Assembly: GCA_002483145.1 (NCBI GenBank)
Contig: DLHJ01000016.1
Coordinates: 186,001-250,000 of the forward strand
DNA from: Cellvibrio sp. UBA7671
GTDB taxonomy: Bacteria > Pseudomonadota > Gammaproteobacteria > Pseudomonadales > Cellvibrionaceae
Direction of reading: 5' to 3'
DNA: 64,000 bases
Position 1 is the first letter of the stretch. Every line of letters begins with the position of its first letter. The notes below the pieces were generated by a model. That model searched no databases. It worked only from the letters and a program-made list of their open reading frames with translations, and was not told where the DNA came from. A program made the translations under genes and the position numbers. Below, piece by piece: positions 54,996 to 63,711 of the stretch.

Positions 54996-55052
54996 ATTTA
55001 TTCACACCTTCTTTTAAACATTGAAGATTTTTAATTATTTTGGAGATTAATC

Positions 55053-55985
55053 ATGAAAAAATTTATGCACATACTCAGCGCCTTTTTTATCACCACCGCA
55101 ACTTCTTTTGTAAGTCTGCACGCGCAGGCAGCGGAAAAAATTTCTCACACTGCCAGCACAGTAACCACGCGAGACGGAGTAGAAATTTATTACAAAGATT
55201 GGGGGCCTAAAAATGGCCAAGTGGTGATGTTCAGCCACGGCTGGCCGCTGAGTTCCGATAGCTGGGAATCACAAATGCAATTTTTGGCAGAGAAAGGTTA
55301 TCGCGTAATTGCGCATGACCGCCGTGGTCACGGCCGTTCCAGCCAACCATGGGATGGTAACGACATGGATCATTACGCCGATGATTTGGCCGATGTGATT
55401 AGCGCGCTTAAAGTGGATGATGTAACTCTGGTAGGTTTCTCAACCGGCGGTGGTGAAGTGGCTCGCTATATTGGTCGCCACGGCACCAAACAGGTTAAAA
55501 AAGCTGTGCTGGTTAGCGCCGTACCGCCAATCATGTTGAAGACAGAAAGCAATCCGAACGGATTACCCCTGTCAGTATTTGACGGCTTGCGCAAAGCCTC
55601 CAACGACAATCGCTCACAATTATATTTGGATATCGCCTCTGGCCCGTTCTTCGGTTACAACCGCCCCGGTGCAAAACCTTCAGCAGGTGCAATCCAATCT
55701 TTCTGGAGACAAGGCATGCTGGCCGGTGCAAAAAATACCTACGATTCAATCGCAGCATTTTCTGCAACAGATTTCAGAGGTGACCTGGCTAAATTTGATG
55801 TGCCGACGTTAGTCATCCACGGCGACGACGATCAAATCGTACCGATTGAAACCTCTGGTAAAGCGTCTGCGACGTTGATTAAAGGTGCAAAATTGTTGGT
55901 ATATCCCGGCGCTCCACACGGCTTGGCTGATACACACAAAGAGCGGTTGAATCAGGATTTGTTGAATTTTTTACAGCAAAAGTAA
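55053..55985 (+). CDS. Exported alpha/beta hydrolase, non-haem chloroperoxidase-like
   Basis: A 310-residue hydrolase with a signal peptide (1-27, ending HAQAAEK). Motifs: [30 protein letters not shown], nucleophile in [14 protein letters not shown], Asp in [11 protein letters not shown] and His in [10 protein letters not shown]. Cytoplasmic relatives are esterases with perhydrolase (non-haem haloperoxidase) side activity; the periplasmic location is unusual. Its place after ohr suggests a shared oxidative or peracid stress role, but this is inference. Confidence 0.9.
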   Translation: MKKFMHILSAFFITTATSFVSLHAQAAEKISHTASTVTTRDGVEIYYKDWGPKNGQVVMFSHGWPLSSDSWESQMQFLAEKGYRVIAHDRRGHGRSSQPWDGNDMDHYADDLADVISALKVDDVTLVGFSTGGGEVARYIGRHGTKQVKKAVLVSAVPPIMLKTESNPNGLPLSVFDGLRKASNDNRSQLYLDIASGPFFGYNRPGAKPSAGAIQSFWRQGMLAGAKNTYDSIAAFSATDFRGDLAKFDVPTLVIHGDDDQIVPIETSGKASATLIKGAKLLVYPGAPHGLADTHKERLNQDLLNFLQQK

Positions 55986-56007
55986 TACGCTCTGAATTGC
56001 AGAAACA

Positions 56008-56042
56008 AAAAGAGAACTGGAGTTTTGCTTCAGTTCTCTTTT
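56008..56042 (+). terminator. Intrinsic terminator after the chloroperoxidase-like gene
   Basis: AAAAGAGAACTG (56008-56019) pairs with CAGTTCTCTTTT (56031-56042) around GAGTTTTGCTT, followed by CTATTTG. It ends the ohr-hydrolase unit. Confidence 0.88.
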
Positions 56043-56166
56043 CTATTTGTAGCGTGGCTCGGTCCGTAAAGCCTGGTTTGTATCCGTTAAGATTTAAAGT
56101 CTAACTATTCAGCTGTGCGGCTCAGGTATATAGTTGGCGCTCACCACTATTCAAGGGAGAATCCAG

Positions 56167-57627
56167 GTGCAGCTTTTTGCGTACAATCAAATTGGTCGGC
56201 CCGATGAGTTGTTGATTTGGGTGGGGATTTTGGGAGTTGCTACACCGCCAGCGGTCGCGTTTGAAATCCATGGCCAAGCTATTGCCCCCAGTGCCCAACC
56301 CGCTGTGTTTGAGCCGCTGGGTGACGAGGTGCGCGATAGTTATGATCGGCCACTGAATCACCGTGCAATTTTTGCCTTTGCCTGGCCTGCTACCAGTGAG
56401 CGTTTCACCGTTAGGGTGAGTGCAGGCGACCAATGCGTAACGCTGACCAGCAAGCGCCTTCCGGGAGTATTGCCAGCAAAAAATGCTGACAGTTTTAATT
56501 TGCTGTTGTCCTCCTGTTATTACCAGCCGAATGATAAATCGCAGGCATTGACTGACATTATCAAGGCAATTAAGCCTGCACCGGATTTCACTCTGCTCGC
56601 CGGCGATCAGGTGTATCTCGATCTGCCTTCGCTGCAAAATTTACCTGAAGATAAAACCCGCCTTGCGCAAACACTCGGAAAAAAATATCAGCTCAATTGG
56701 TTTTCCAATCCACTCAAACAACCAGGGCTTGCCGATGTGTTGAGCCATGGCCCGGTGCTCTGCGTTCCGGACGACCATGAATATTGGAATAACTTTCCTT
56801 ATAAGCAAGTGCAGTTAACGAATACTCACTGGGAAAAAGACCGCAACAACTGGCGCGAGTTAGCGACGCGTTTATACGAACGCTATCAGATGTCGCCCGC
56901 GCAAAGTGCCGGATTTTTTCGGCAGGATATTGAGCCGCTCAGTATGCTGTTCCTTGATGGCCGTACCTACCGCGACGACGATGGCACGCATATGTTCAAT
57001 GCGCAAACGCGCACAGCCATCGCTGACTGGAAAAATGATTTATTGGCGCGCAAAAAAAATCAGCAAGCCGCTGTGGGGTTGTTGAGTTCCGGGCAGGCGC
57101 TGTTGATTGAAAAGCCGGGGCAATGGGATAGGCGTGTCGCCGATATGGAAATGATTAACTACAAGGATTTTGCGTTGCTTAAGACTGCACTCACGGAATT
57201 ATTTGCGGCAGAAATTCCGGTGCTGTTTATTACGGGCGATGTGCACTGGGGACGCATAGTTGAAGGAAAAAACCAGCGCGGCAATATTCTATTTTACGAA
57301 GTGATTGCCTCACCATCGCGTTTAATCGACACCATTGGCAGTGACCAAATCAACAGCGTTAAAGATAAACTCCGCGATCTATTTGGTGATCCAAAAGCAT
57401 TTCCCAAACATCCTGCGGCACCCAAGGACCTGAAGGAAATAGCCTTGGCTAATCTCACCTTGGATATCAAGCATCGGCAGCAAGGCGATCACGTTGCATT
57501 GTTGCGCTTTCATGCAATTCCTGGCGGGTTGGAGTTTAGTGTGGATTATGTGTGTACCGATCCCAATGAAAAAAAGCGACGTGAACATTCATCGAGTCAC
57601 GGCCCCTATAAATTAGTAAGTCTTTAA
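56167..57627 (+). CDS. PhoD-like metallophosphatase
   Basis: A 486-residue protein. Residues 1-110 are a beta-rich front domain; the phosphatase domain has FNLLLSSCYYQ, LLAGDQVYLDLP, VPDDHEYWNNFPY and FITGDVHWGRIVEG, matching the PhoD/metallophosphoesterase metal-binding pattern. No signal peptide or Tat motif is present, so it is probably cytoplasmic, unlike classical PhoD. GTG 56167 has GGGAGA 7 bp upstream; a TTG at 56134 would add 11 residues. It pairs with a downstream unknown gene (34 bp gap). Confidence 0.87.
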   Translation: MQLFAYNQIGRPDELLIWVGILGVATPPAVAFEIHGQAIAPSAQPAVFEPLGDEVRDSYDRPLNHRAIFAFAWPATSERFTVRVSAGDQCVTLTSKRLPGVLPAKNADSFNLLLSSCYYQPNDKSQALTDIIKAIKPAPDFTLLAGDQVYLDLPSLQNLPEDKTRLAQTLGKKYQLNWFSNPLKQPGLADVLSHGPVLCVPDDHEYWNNFPYKQVQLTNTHWEKDRNNWRELATRLYERYQMSPAQSAGFFRQDIEPLSMLFLDGRTYRDDDGTHMFNAQTRTAIADWKNDLLARKKNQQAAVGLLSSGQALLIEKPGQWDRRVADMEMINYKDFALLKTALTELFAAEIPVLFITGDVHWGRIVEGKNQRGNILFYEVIASPSRLIDTIGSDQINSVKDKLRDLFGDPKAFPKHPAAPKDLKEIALANLTLDIKHRQQGDHVALLRFHAIPGGLEFSVDYVCTDPNEKKRREHSSSHGPYKLVSL

Positions 57628-57661
57628 ACATTAACAATTTCAACTATCTGTTGAGGAAAGG

Positions 57662-58432
57662 ATGATGATCAAACAAACACTTTCGGCCCAATCGTTTATC
57701 CAAAGCGATATTTACAAAATGGAGCGTATCAAACGCGAAGCCAATCTTGATTGGTTAAAGCGTGCCTACGAGAGTTTTGCTTTGGATAATATTACCGGTT
57801 GGAGTTTTATCGTGTTGGCGGGAGGTAAGGATGTTGCGTCATTCCGCATTCGCGTAGCCCAATCCCATTTGCGTGGCGATATGCTGCCGTCATATTGGTC
57901 GGAATGTGCGTTATTTAAAATTCAGGATGGTGACTTTTCCAGCGCTGCATTTTTTAATCTACCCTTATTCCAACCCGCTACCGCGACCTATGCTCCTACA
58001 CGCAATGGTTTGATCGAGCTGCCGTTTAATAAATTGCCCACACAAAAAGATTATCCTAACTTGGCACTGCTCGCGATTCCCGTACCTCAAGAGCAAATCC
58101 TGCAATCGCTTGCGGAATATCAAAAATCGCGTGTGAGTTACGATGCTGTTGAAAATATTTTACCTTGGCTCGCGTTTGTGTGGGGCGCAGGCAATGCCAC
58201 TAATCCACTGATGCAACAAATCGGCTTCCCCTCAGCGATGATGCTGAACCAAATTTTTAGCGCAAATGGTTTTGATTTGGCGCCCGGTGTGAATGCCAAC
58301 TTATCTGCACCGGAAACTTTTTGGAGCGGCGTAAAACACTGGCAGGATTATTACAGCAAAACCCAGGAAAATGGCTTGCAACCCAAGATGCGGTATGTGG
58401 TTGATCATATGTATGACATTGATGAGAGTTGA
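57662..58432 (+). CDS. Unknown protein co-transcribed with the PhoD-like gene
   Basis: A 256-residue cytoplasmic-looking protein rich in aromatics (NITGWSFIVLAGGKDVASF, LPSYWSECALFKI, YDAVENILPWLAFVWGAG). No signal peptide, membrane helix or known motif is seen. The start is ATG 57662 or the next ATG at 57665; the second has better spacing to GAGGAAAG. It probably acts with the phosphatase, but no function is assigned. Confidence 0.72.
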   Translation: MMIKQTLSAQSFIQSDIYKMERIKREANLDWLKRAYESFALDNITGWSFIVLAGGKDVASFRIRVAQSHLRGDMLPSYWSECALFKIQDGDFSSAAFFNLPLFQPATATYAPTRNGLIELPFNKLPTQKDYPNLALLAIPVPQEQILQSLAEYQKSRVSYDAVENILPWLAFVWGAGNATNPLMQQIGFPSAMMLNQIFSANGFDLAPGVNANLSAPETFWSGVKHWQDYYSKTQENGLQPKMRYVVDHMYDIDES

Positions 58433-58623
58433 TGCTAAACCTAAGAAGGAGTTTGGGGGCGTACGGGTGTAACAAAGCCGAATCCAGAACTTTCTGTAAG
58501 GCCGTATGTCCTCAGTTTTATTTTGGTTGTTTGGGGCCGTGTTGTTATTTTTTTAATGGGCTGATATTAAGCTGTTCATGGATATATGGCTTGTGCTGTT
58601 GAATAAACTATTAGGAGTAAGGT

Positions 58624-58884
58624 GTGGGGGATGCTCTAATTGTCTACATTTTGGTTAGCGGTGCGTTGGGCTTGCCTCGCTCTTTACTATCAGTCGCTAT
58701 ATTTGGCCTTGGTTATTTAGGTACTGGAGGTGCGAGTGGTTCGGGCATATTTAGCAACACGAGCAACCATAATATTTTGTGGGGAATTTTTTTTATTATA
58801 GCTATCATTAATACCTATGGAATGGTTGTTAACTTTAAGAAAATTAAATTGGCATTAATAGCCAAAAAAAATGACATGAAATAA
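58624..58884 (+). CDS. Small two-helix membrane protein
   Basis: An 86-residue protein with two hydrophobic segments (LIVYILVSGALGLP...VAIFGLGYLG and WGIFFIIAIINTYGMVVNF) joined by a Gly/Ser loop, and a basic C-terminus. The start is GTG with AGGAG 8 bp upstream. AT-rich composition. I do not recognise it. Confidence 0.55.
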   Translation: MGDALIVYILVSGALGLPRSLLSVAIFGLGYLGTGGASGSGIFSNTSNHNILWGIFFIIAIINTYGMVVNFKKIKLALIAKKNDMK

Positions 58885-59141
58885 ATATGGCTCTAATGCA
58901 GCATAAAATACGCTTAGCTTTTAAGTTTAGCATTGAGTTAATTCGTATTAGTCTTGTATGGAAATGAACCCCCTAAAGGCGATCGTAGTAAAAAATCAAT
59001 ACCTGCAGCGAAAATTTAGTTGGTTTACCAATCGCAATTATCGTGCGCCAAGGCATTCAAAATTGTTATCGTTTTTAGCCGTATTCGAAATCTACATGCA
59101 AATGCATACGTTAGCTATTGGTCATAGTCATGGGGTTCTAA

Positions 59142-59633
59142 ATGAAAATTAAGTTGTTATTGATTCTATTGGTTTTCTTCCCTCTCGTTGGATGTGATCG
59201 TTATACGAAGAATCAAGCTGTAAGCCTGCTTAAAGGCCAGGAGCCGCTATCGTTTCTAAATGGCTTTTTTAGCCTTACTTATCACGAAAACACCGGGGGT
59301 ATGCTGAGTCTTGGGGCGGATCTATCTGACGAGTTGAGGGTTATTCTATTCACGTTTCTGGTCGGTTTAATGTTGGTGGGCGGCTTGATCTACATGCTGA
59401 TAAAACCAATGGATAAATATAGTTTTACGGTAGGCTTGCTTATACTTGCTGGTGGTTTTGGAAATTTATATGACCGAGCTGTCAATGATGGCCGTGTAGT
59501 GGATTTCATGTTGTTGCAAATGGGGCCTCTTAAAACGGGTGTATTCAATGTCGCTGATATTGCAATTATGGCCGGTTTATTTGGGTTTTTATTTGTTTCC
59601 AGTAAGTGGGGGCAACGACTAAGAAGTTCATGA
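59142..59633 (+). CDS. Signal peptidase II-like protein (accessory LspA)
   Basis: A 163-residue LspA-type prolipoprotein signal peptidase. Motifs: CDRYTKNQA (D-x-x-TK box), TYHENTGGMLSLGADL, GGFGNLYDRAVNDGRVVDFM with a catalytic Asp and FNVADIAIMAG with the second. Four membrane helices are visible. The canonical gene normally lies beside ileS; this copy stands alone in an AT-rich accessory region. The first helix ends in LVGC, which happens to resemble a lipobox. It may be a second, specialised or resistance-type enzyme. Confidence 0.88.
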   Translation: MKIKLLLILLVFFPLVGCDRYTKNQAVSLLKGQEPLSFLNGFFSLTYHENTGGMLSLGADLSDELRVILFTFLVGLMLVGGLIYMLIKPMDKYSFTVGLLILAGGFGNLYDRAVNDGRVVDFMLLQMGPLKTGVFNVADIAIMAGLFGFLFVSSKWGQRLRSS

Positions 59634-59703
59634 GTTTGACTAACTTGACTGCGGGCTTATGTGTAAGGCTACCGCAATTATTTATTTGGCAGTGAGAGCG
59701 TAG

Positions 59704-60195
59704 ATGTTAGAACTGAGAAAATTTGAACAGAAAGATGAGGCGCTTTTGGTCTCATATCTAAATGACGAAACTCAAACACATTTCCTCTCCGTAAGACTGC
59801 CTCAGCCATATACCAATGAGGCCGCACAATGGTGGGTAAATACGGGCAGTAAAATTGGCGTTGTCTACGCCATAATTCACAATGGAATATTTGTCGGTTC
59901 AATCAGCACTATTCCGGGCGAATTTGAAAAGCAAAAAACTGCCGAAATAGGCTATTGGGTGGCCAAGCCCTATTGGGGCAAAGGTATTGCTTCAGAGGCT
60001 TTGCAAAAATTCACTGATTTTCTCTTTGAGAATACCGATTTTATTCGGTTAAACGCTTCAGTTTTTGAAGGGAATTTAGCCTCTGCTAACGTTTTGCAGA
60101 AGTGTGGTTATAAATTAGAAGCGGTGTTGGAAAAAGCCATTTATAAAAATGGTATGGTTTTTAATGAGATGCTTTACAGTAAAATCTGTCCATAA
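59704..60195 (+). CDS. GNAT-family N-acetyltransferase (RimJ/RimL type)
   Basis: A 163-residue acetyltransferase. Typical stretches: LRKFEQKDEALLVSYLND, AEIGYWVAKPYWGKGIASEA (acetyl-CoA binding Q/R-x-x-G-x-G/A equivalent), and LNASVFEGNLASANVLQKCGY. Substrate unknown; protein N-termini or small amines are possible. Confidence 0.9.
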   Translation: MLELRKFEQKDEALLVSYLNDETQTHFLSVRLPQPYTNEAAQWWVNTGSKIGVVYAIIHNGIFVGSISTIPGEFEKQKTAEIGYWVAKPYWGKGIASEALQKFTDFLFENTDFIRLNASVFEGNLASANVLQKCGYKLEAVLEKAIYKNGMVFNEMLYSKICP

Positions 60196-60296
60196 TTCTA
60201 GTAAAAAACTGCGAAAGAATTTAACCGCCGTTCATTTACAGTTACCATCAAAATGCGGATGGGCGACATCACCTCCGACAGTCCTGATTAACCGGC

Positions 60297-60330
60297 AATA
60301 AAAAAGCGAACCTAAAAATCAGGCTCGCTT
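60297..60330. terminator. Bidirectional terminator
   Basis: AAGCGA-A-CCT pairs with AGG-C-TCGCTT (60304-60330) with an A tract before it. It lies between the acetyltransferase gene (+) and the receiver protein gene (-). Confidence 0.75.
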
Positions 60331-60354
60331 AATGATATCTTTATCTATCGTCTG

Positions 60355-61779
60355 TTACTGTTCTTCATCTGCTACTAACACCAATTCCAACCGATTATTA
60401 TTTTGCGCCAGTGCATTCCAATCGCCTGCATTTATAATCGGTATGCGCTCTGGATAAGGATCATTGCCGGGTGCGGCGGTAATGGCAATTTGGATGGTTG
60501 AATTTACATCGCGGGTTAAGTTGCCCAGAATCATCGACACTTCGCGTGTGTAGTCATCCATCAGGCGTGCGATGGTGTAAATCTCGCTGGAGAGCATGCA
60601 ATCGCCGAGGGTTTTATTCGGCGGTGCCAATTGTGCCATGCCCATGTTGTCTACCATTACGCAAAAATCCCCGACATAAATATTCACCGTGGCTGTGCCT
60701 TTAAAACCGTTGCTGGCGAGGCGATGTAATAATTCGTGCAAGCGCAAGAGTGGTTTGGGGTCGATGGTGTTTTGATGGAATGCCAGTGTGCCGCTTTGGT
60801 TGAATGTCCACGCAAGATCGGCGAGCAAATTGTTGTCGGGGGCGAGCAGGGGTTTTGGTTGCGCGATCCCGGCGTTGACCAGCGCCGGGCTAACCAGCTC
60901 TGGCTCTTTGTTGGCTTGTGCAGTGACTTCTTGTAGTTGTTTGCTAAGTGCTTCTTGCTGGGTTTTATTGTCATGGAGTTGATTGTTGATCAACAGCAAA
61001 AAGTAGGCGATGACGGCGAGTGAAATAACCGATAAAAAAATCGCGAACATCGACCAACCGGAATTTCCCGTTTTTATTTCAGCAACAGGCGCCTGTGCAG
61101 TGGGTGCAGGGATGGCGGGTTGCTGCTGTTGCAATATATCGCCCAGTTCTTGCCGCAAATTCTGCCTCAGCCCTTGCAGTTCACGCACAACGCGCGAGGT
61201 GATAAACCGGCGGTTGTCTTCCAAGCTGTGTTCCATATGGCTTAAACGCAAATCTAGGTTGCGCGCTTGTTCCAGAGATGACGTGCGGCGATCCAGTGGC
61301 GGCGTATTGGTCTCACTCACACTGTCAGCGCTGGCGGTAACTTGGTTGGCGGCGGCGATTAATTCCGCGCTTTCAACGATATCGCTCTCATCGATTTTCG
61401 CATTGGGATAAATATGGATGGCTTCCATCACCTTGGATAAATCGGTGGCATTGATACGGTCTTTGCTCACCACATCCAGCGCACCCAATGCGCGCGCTTG
61501 CCCGGTGTACACATCGCCACTTTTGGAGGTGTACATAATCACTGGGATCATCGCGGTATCGGGATTGGATTTAATAATTTGCAGCGCGCGGAAGCCGTCG
61601 ATGCCCGGCATCAGGTGATCCATAAAAATCACTGCAGGTGCATGGCGGGCGAGGTAGCGCAGTGCGGCTTCACCGGAATCGACGATATCGATATCGAGCG
61701 GGTAACGGCGCAGCATCTTTTTGAGCCGGTATTGGGCGGTAGTGGAGTCATCCACAATCAGGGCGCGTTTGATGGTCAT
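60355..61779 (-). CDS. Receiver domain - transmembrane - OmpA-like protein
   Basis: A 474-residue protein with an odd order of parts. Residues 1-125 are a CheY-like receiver (ALIVDD with Asp10/11, phosphoacceptor Asp54 in VIFMDHLMPG, YTSK, Lys in VVSKDR). A Gln/Arg coiled region follows to about 235, then one membrane helix (MFAIFLSVISLAVIAYFLLL, about 240-260), then a periplasmic part of about 200 residues whose end (ALAQNNNRLELVLV) resembles the OmpA family NRRVELVL end. Two cysteines (DFCVMV, GDCMLS) could form a disulfide. It lies 117 bp downstream of the PP2C-kinase gene on the same strand. Receiver-to-periplasm signalling is unusual. Confidence 0.82.
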   Translation of the reverse strand: MTIKRALIVDDSTTAQYRLKKMLRRYPLDIDIVDSGEAALRYLARHAPAVIFMDHLMPGIDGFRALQIIKSNPDTAMIPVIMYTSKSGDVYTGQARALGALDVVSKDRINATDLSKVMEAIHIYPNAKIDESDIVESAELIAAANQVTASADSVSETNTPPLDRRTSSLEQARNLDLRLSHMEHSLEDNRRFITSRVVRELQGLRQNLRQELGDILQQQQPAIPAPTAQAPVAEIKTGNSGWSMFAIFLSVISLAVIAYFLLLINNQLHDNKTQQEALSKQLQEVTAQANKEPELVSPALVNAGIAQPKPLLAPDNNLLADLAWTFNQSGTLAFHQNTIDPKPLLRLHELLHRLASNGFKGTATVNIYVGDFCVMVDNMGMAQLAPPNKTLGDCMLSSEIYTIARLMDDYTREVSMILGNLTRDVNSTIQIAITAAPGNDPYPERIPIINAGDWNALAQNNNRLELVLVADEEQ

Positions 61780-61896
61780 GACAGTAAAGTCCCTGTGCGA
61801 GCAATGATCGTTATTGAGTGTGTGTTATTTGCACAGAGACTAACAGAAAATTAATGCGCCAGGGGCTATGCAAATCACAACCCGGAGTTCGCAAGG

Positions 61897-63615
61897 TTAA
61901 TGGCGCCAAAAAAATGCGATGGCTGCCGCAATCCATCCGGTCGCAGCGAGGACTTTCCAGACTTTGTCGGGGTAGCGCTCCAGCAGCGGTTGTGCACGTG
62001 GCGTGAGCCATTCCGGGTTGGGGCGTTTTAAATCCTGTAGCCATTCCGAGAGCGCTTCATAGCGGCTGTTGGGGTAAATGCTCAGGGCTTTTTCCAGCGC
62101 TTTGTCGAGCCAGTAGGGCACCAGTGGATTGTATTTCATGGCGGAGATGTATTGCAGCCGTTGGAAACTTTTTAAATCCATGGCTTTGCTGTAGTTACTG
62201 CCAAACGGCAGTTTGCCGGTAAGCATTTCATAGAGCAGCACCGCGAGCGAGAACTGGTCGGAGGCGGCGCTGACTTTGCCGTTGTAACGGTATTCCGGGG
62301 CGGAATAATCGAGTGTTCCGAGCACCCGGTCGCGTACAAAGGGTGCACCAATTTCCTGCACGCCTGCGACCCAGCAGGAACCGAAATCGACAATCATCGG
62401 GCCTTTGGCGCTGATCACAATATTGTCCGGTTTTAAATCCTGGTGCAGGGTTTCCTTGCGATGGAACGCGCGTATGCCACGGATCAATCCTTCGGTTAAT
62501 TCCACTGCATCTAGAATCGACAAAATGCCGCGCTCTTTTAATAATTGGGTGAGCGTGGGGCCGGGAATATATTCGGTGAGGTAATACAAACAGGAGCGCG
62601 ATTCAGCGGCGGGAATCACGCGCACAACACCGGCGCTTTGGATGCGCGCGCCTATCCAGGATTCCATTACAAAGCGTTCGATGTAGGCTTTATCGTCTTG
62701 ATAAAGTTCCGACGGGGTTTTCATCACCAGCAAATTATTTTTTTCGTCTTCGACTAAATACACCTGGCTGCGGGTTGATTCGTGCAGTATTTTTTTGATG
62801 CGCAAACCATCCAGGCTTTGGCCGGGTGATAACACGGGAGGAAAAGGCAGGCGCGATAAGACTTGCACCGCATCGTCCTGCGCAGCAGTGCCGAGGCTTT
62901 CAATACGTAACGCTTGAATGCTGAGGTTGTCTTCACTGTGATATTGCAGCGCGACTGGTAAAGCTTGGTTGACAATTTCTTCGAGGTTGTCGCGGTGCTG
63001 AAGAATAAAGGCTTTAAATTCCTGCGCTGGGATGTGCTCGTGAATCCCATCGCTGGATAAAATAAAAATATCGCCGCGCTGCAATTCCAGGCTGTGCATA
63101 TCCACTTCCAGATAGGGATCTGCGCCCATAGCGCGGCTTAAATGGGTGGTGTGTTTATCAATGCGCTGGGTGTGGTCGCGGGTGAGCAATTCGAGATTAT
63201 TATCGCGCAGGCGATAGACGCGGGTGTCACCCACATGAAAAATAAATCCGGTGTCGCCTTTTAAAATCAGCGCAGAAAAAGTGGTGAGATAACCTTCACC
63301 GTAAATAGAATTTTGGCTGCGCCCCCACAAGCTGGAATTCAAACTCTGGATCACACGCATGGCCGATTGCTGCGTGCGCCAGGTGTCGGGTGTTGCGAAA
63401 TAATCGCTGAGGAAACCGGCAATTGCCGTTTGGCTCGCTTCACGAGCGGCTTTACTGCTGCTGACACCATCGGCAATCGCAATCGCTATTCCTTTCGTGG
63501 TGAGCAAATTGCCTTCGGGAATGCGTGCGCCAACCGTATCCTGATTTTCCGGTTTGCGCCCCGCTTCACTTTTTTGCGCGAAGCTAATGTGCAGTGTTGA
63601 TTGCAGGTGTTCCAT
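61897..63615 (-). CDS. Bifunctional PP2C phosphatase / Ser-Thr kinase with C-terminal anchor
   Basis: A 572-residue fusion. Residues about 10-245 are a PP2C phosphatase (KPENQDTVGAR, IAIADGVSSSKAAREAS, FHVGDTRVYRLRD, LSSDGIHEHI, SEDNLSIQ). Residues about 265-540 are a kinase domain (VYLVEDE, VMKTP, LHQDLKPDN in place of HRDLKPEN, IVDFGSCW, GTLDYSAPEY, DQFSLAVLLYEMLTGKLPFG). The final 20 residues (VLAATGWIAAAIAFFW) are a membrane anchor. In Pseudomonas a fusion of this kind sits between the nitrate transporter and nirB genes, and here the nitrate transporter is also just upstream, so a role in nitrate assimilation is likely. Confidence 0.93.
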   Translation of the reverse strand: MEHLQSTLHISFAQKSEAGRKPENQDTVGARIPEGNLLTTKGIAIAIADGVSSSKAAREASQTAIAGFLSDYFATPDTWRTQQSAMRVIQSLNSSLWGRSQNSIYGEGYLTTFSALILKGDTGFIFHVGDTRVYRLRDNNLELLTRDHTQRIDKHTTHLSRAMGADPYLEVDMHSLELQRGDIFILSSDGIHEHIPAQEFKAFILQHRDNLEEIVNQALPVALQYHSEDNLSIQALRIESLGTAAQDDAVQVLSRLPFPPVLSPGQSLDGLRIKKILHESTRSQVYLVEDEKNNLLVMKTPSELYQDDKAYIERFVMESWIGARIQSAGVVRVIPAAESRSCLYYLTEYIPGPTLTQLLKERGILSILDAVELTEGLIRGIRAFHRKETLHQDLKPDNIVISAKGPMIVDFGSCWVAGVQEIGAPFVRDRVLGTLDYSAPEYRYNGKVSAASDQFSLAVLLYEMLTGKLPFGSNYSKAMDLKSFQRLQYISAMKYNPLVPYWLDKALEKALSIYPNSRYEALSEWLQDLKRPNPEWLTPRAQPLLERYPDKVWKVLAATGWIAAAIAFFWRH

Positions 63616-63628
63616 AGGATTTTCTGTT

Positions 63629-63669
63629 GTTATAAAAAGAAATTGCCGACAGCATAACTGTCGGCAATT
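63629..63669 (-). terminator. Terminator between nitrate transporter and PP2C-kinase genes
   Basis: A perfect 12-bp stem, AATTGCCGACAG (63641-63652) with CTGTCGGCAATT (63658-63669), followed on the minus strand by TCTTTTTATA. It should end or attenuate the transporter transcript just before the kinase start. Confidence 0.88.
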
Positions 63670-63677
63670 GATTTGTC

Positions 63678-63704
63678 GTCATACCTGCGCGCGCAGGTAT
63701 CCAG
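63678..63704. repeat. REP-like palindrome, copy 2
   Basis: A perfect 20-bp palindrome ATACCTGCGCGCGCAGGTAT (63681-63700) framed by GTC and CCAG, i.e. CTGGATACC...GGTATGAC on the other strand. Shares its CTGGA...TGAC frame with the element at 7143-7168. Confidence 0.65.
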
Positions 63705-63711
63705 CTCCGTT

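Noticed and set aside
58958-59152. 64-residue frame ahead of the lspA copy
   Set aside because: No ribosome binding site, it overlaps the lspA start and has mixed composition without conserved character.
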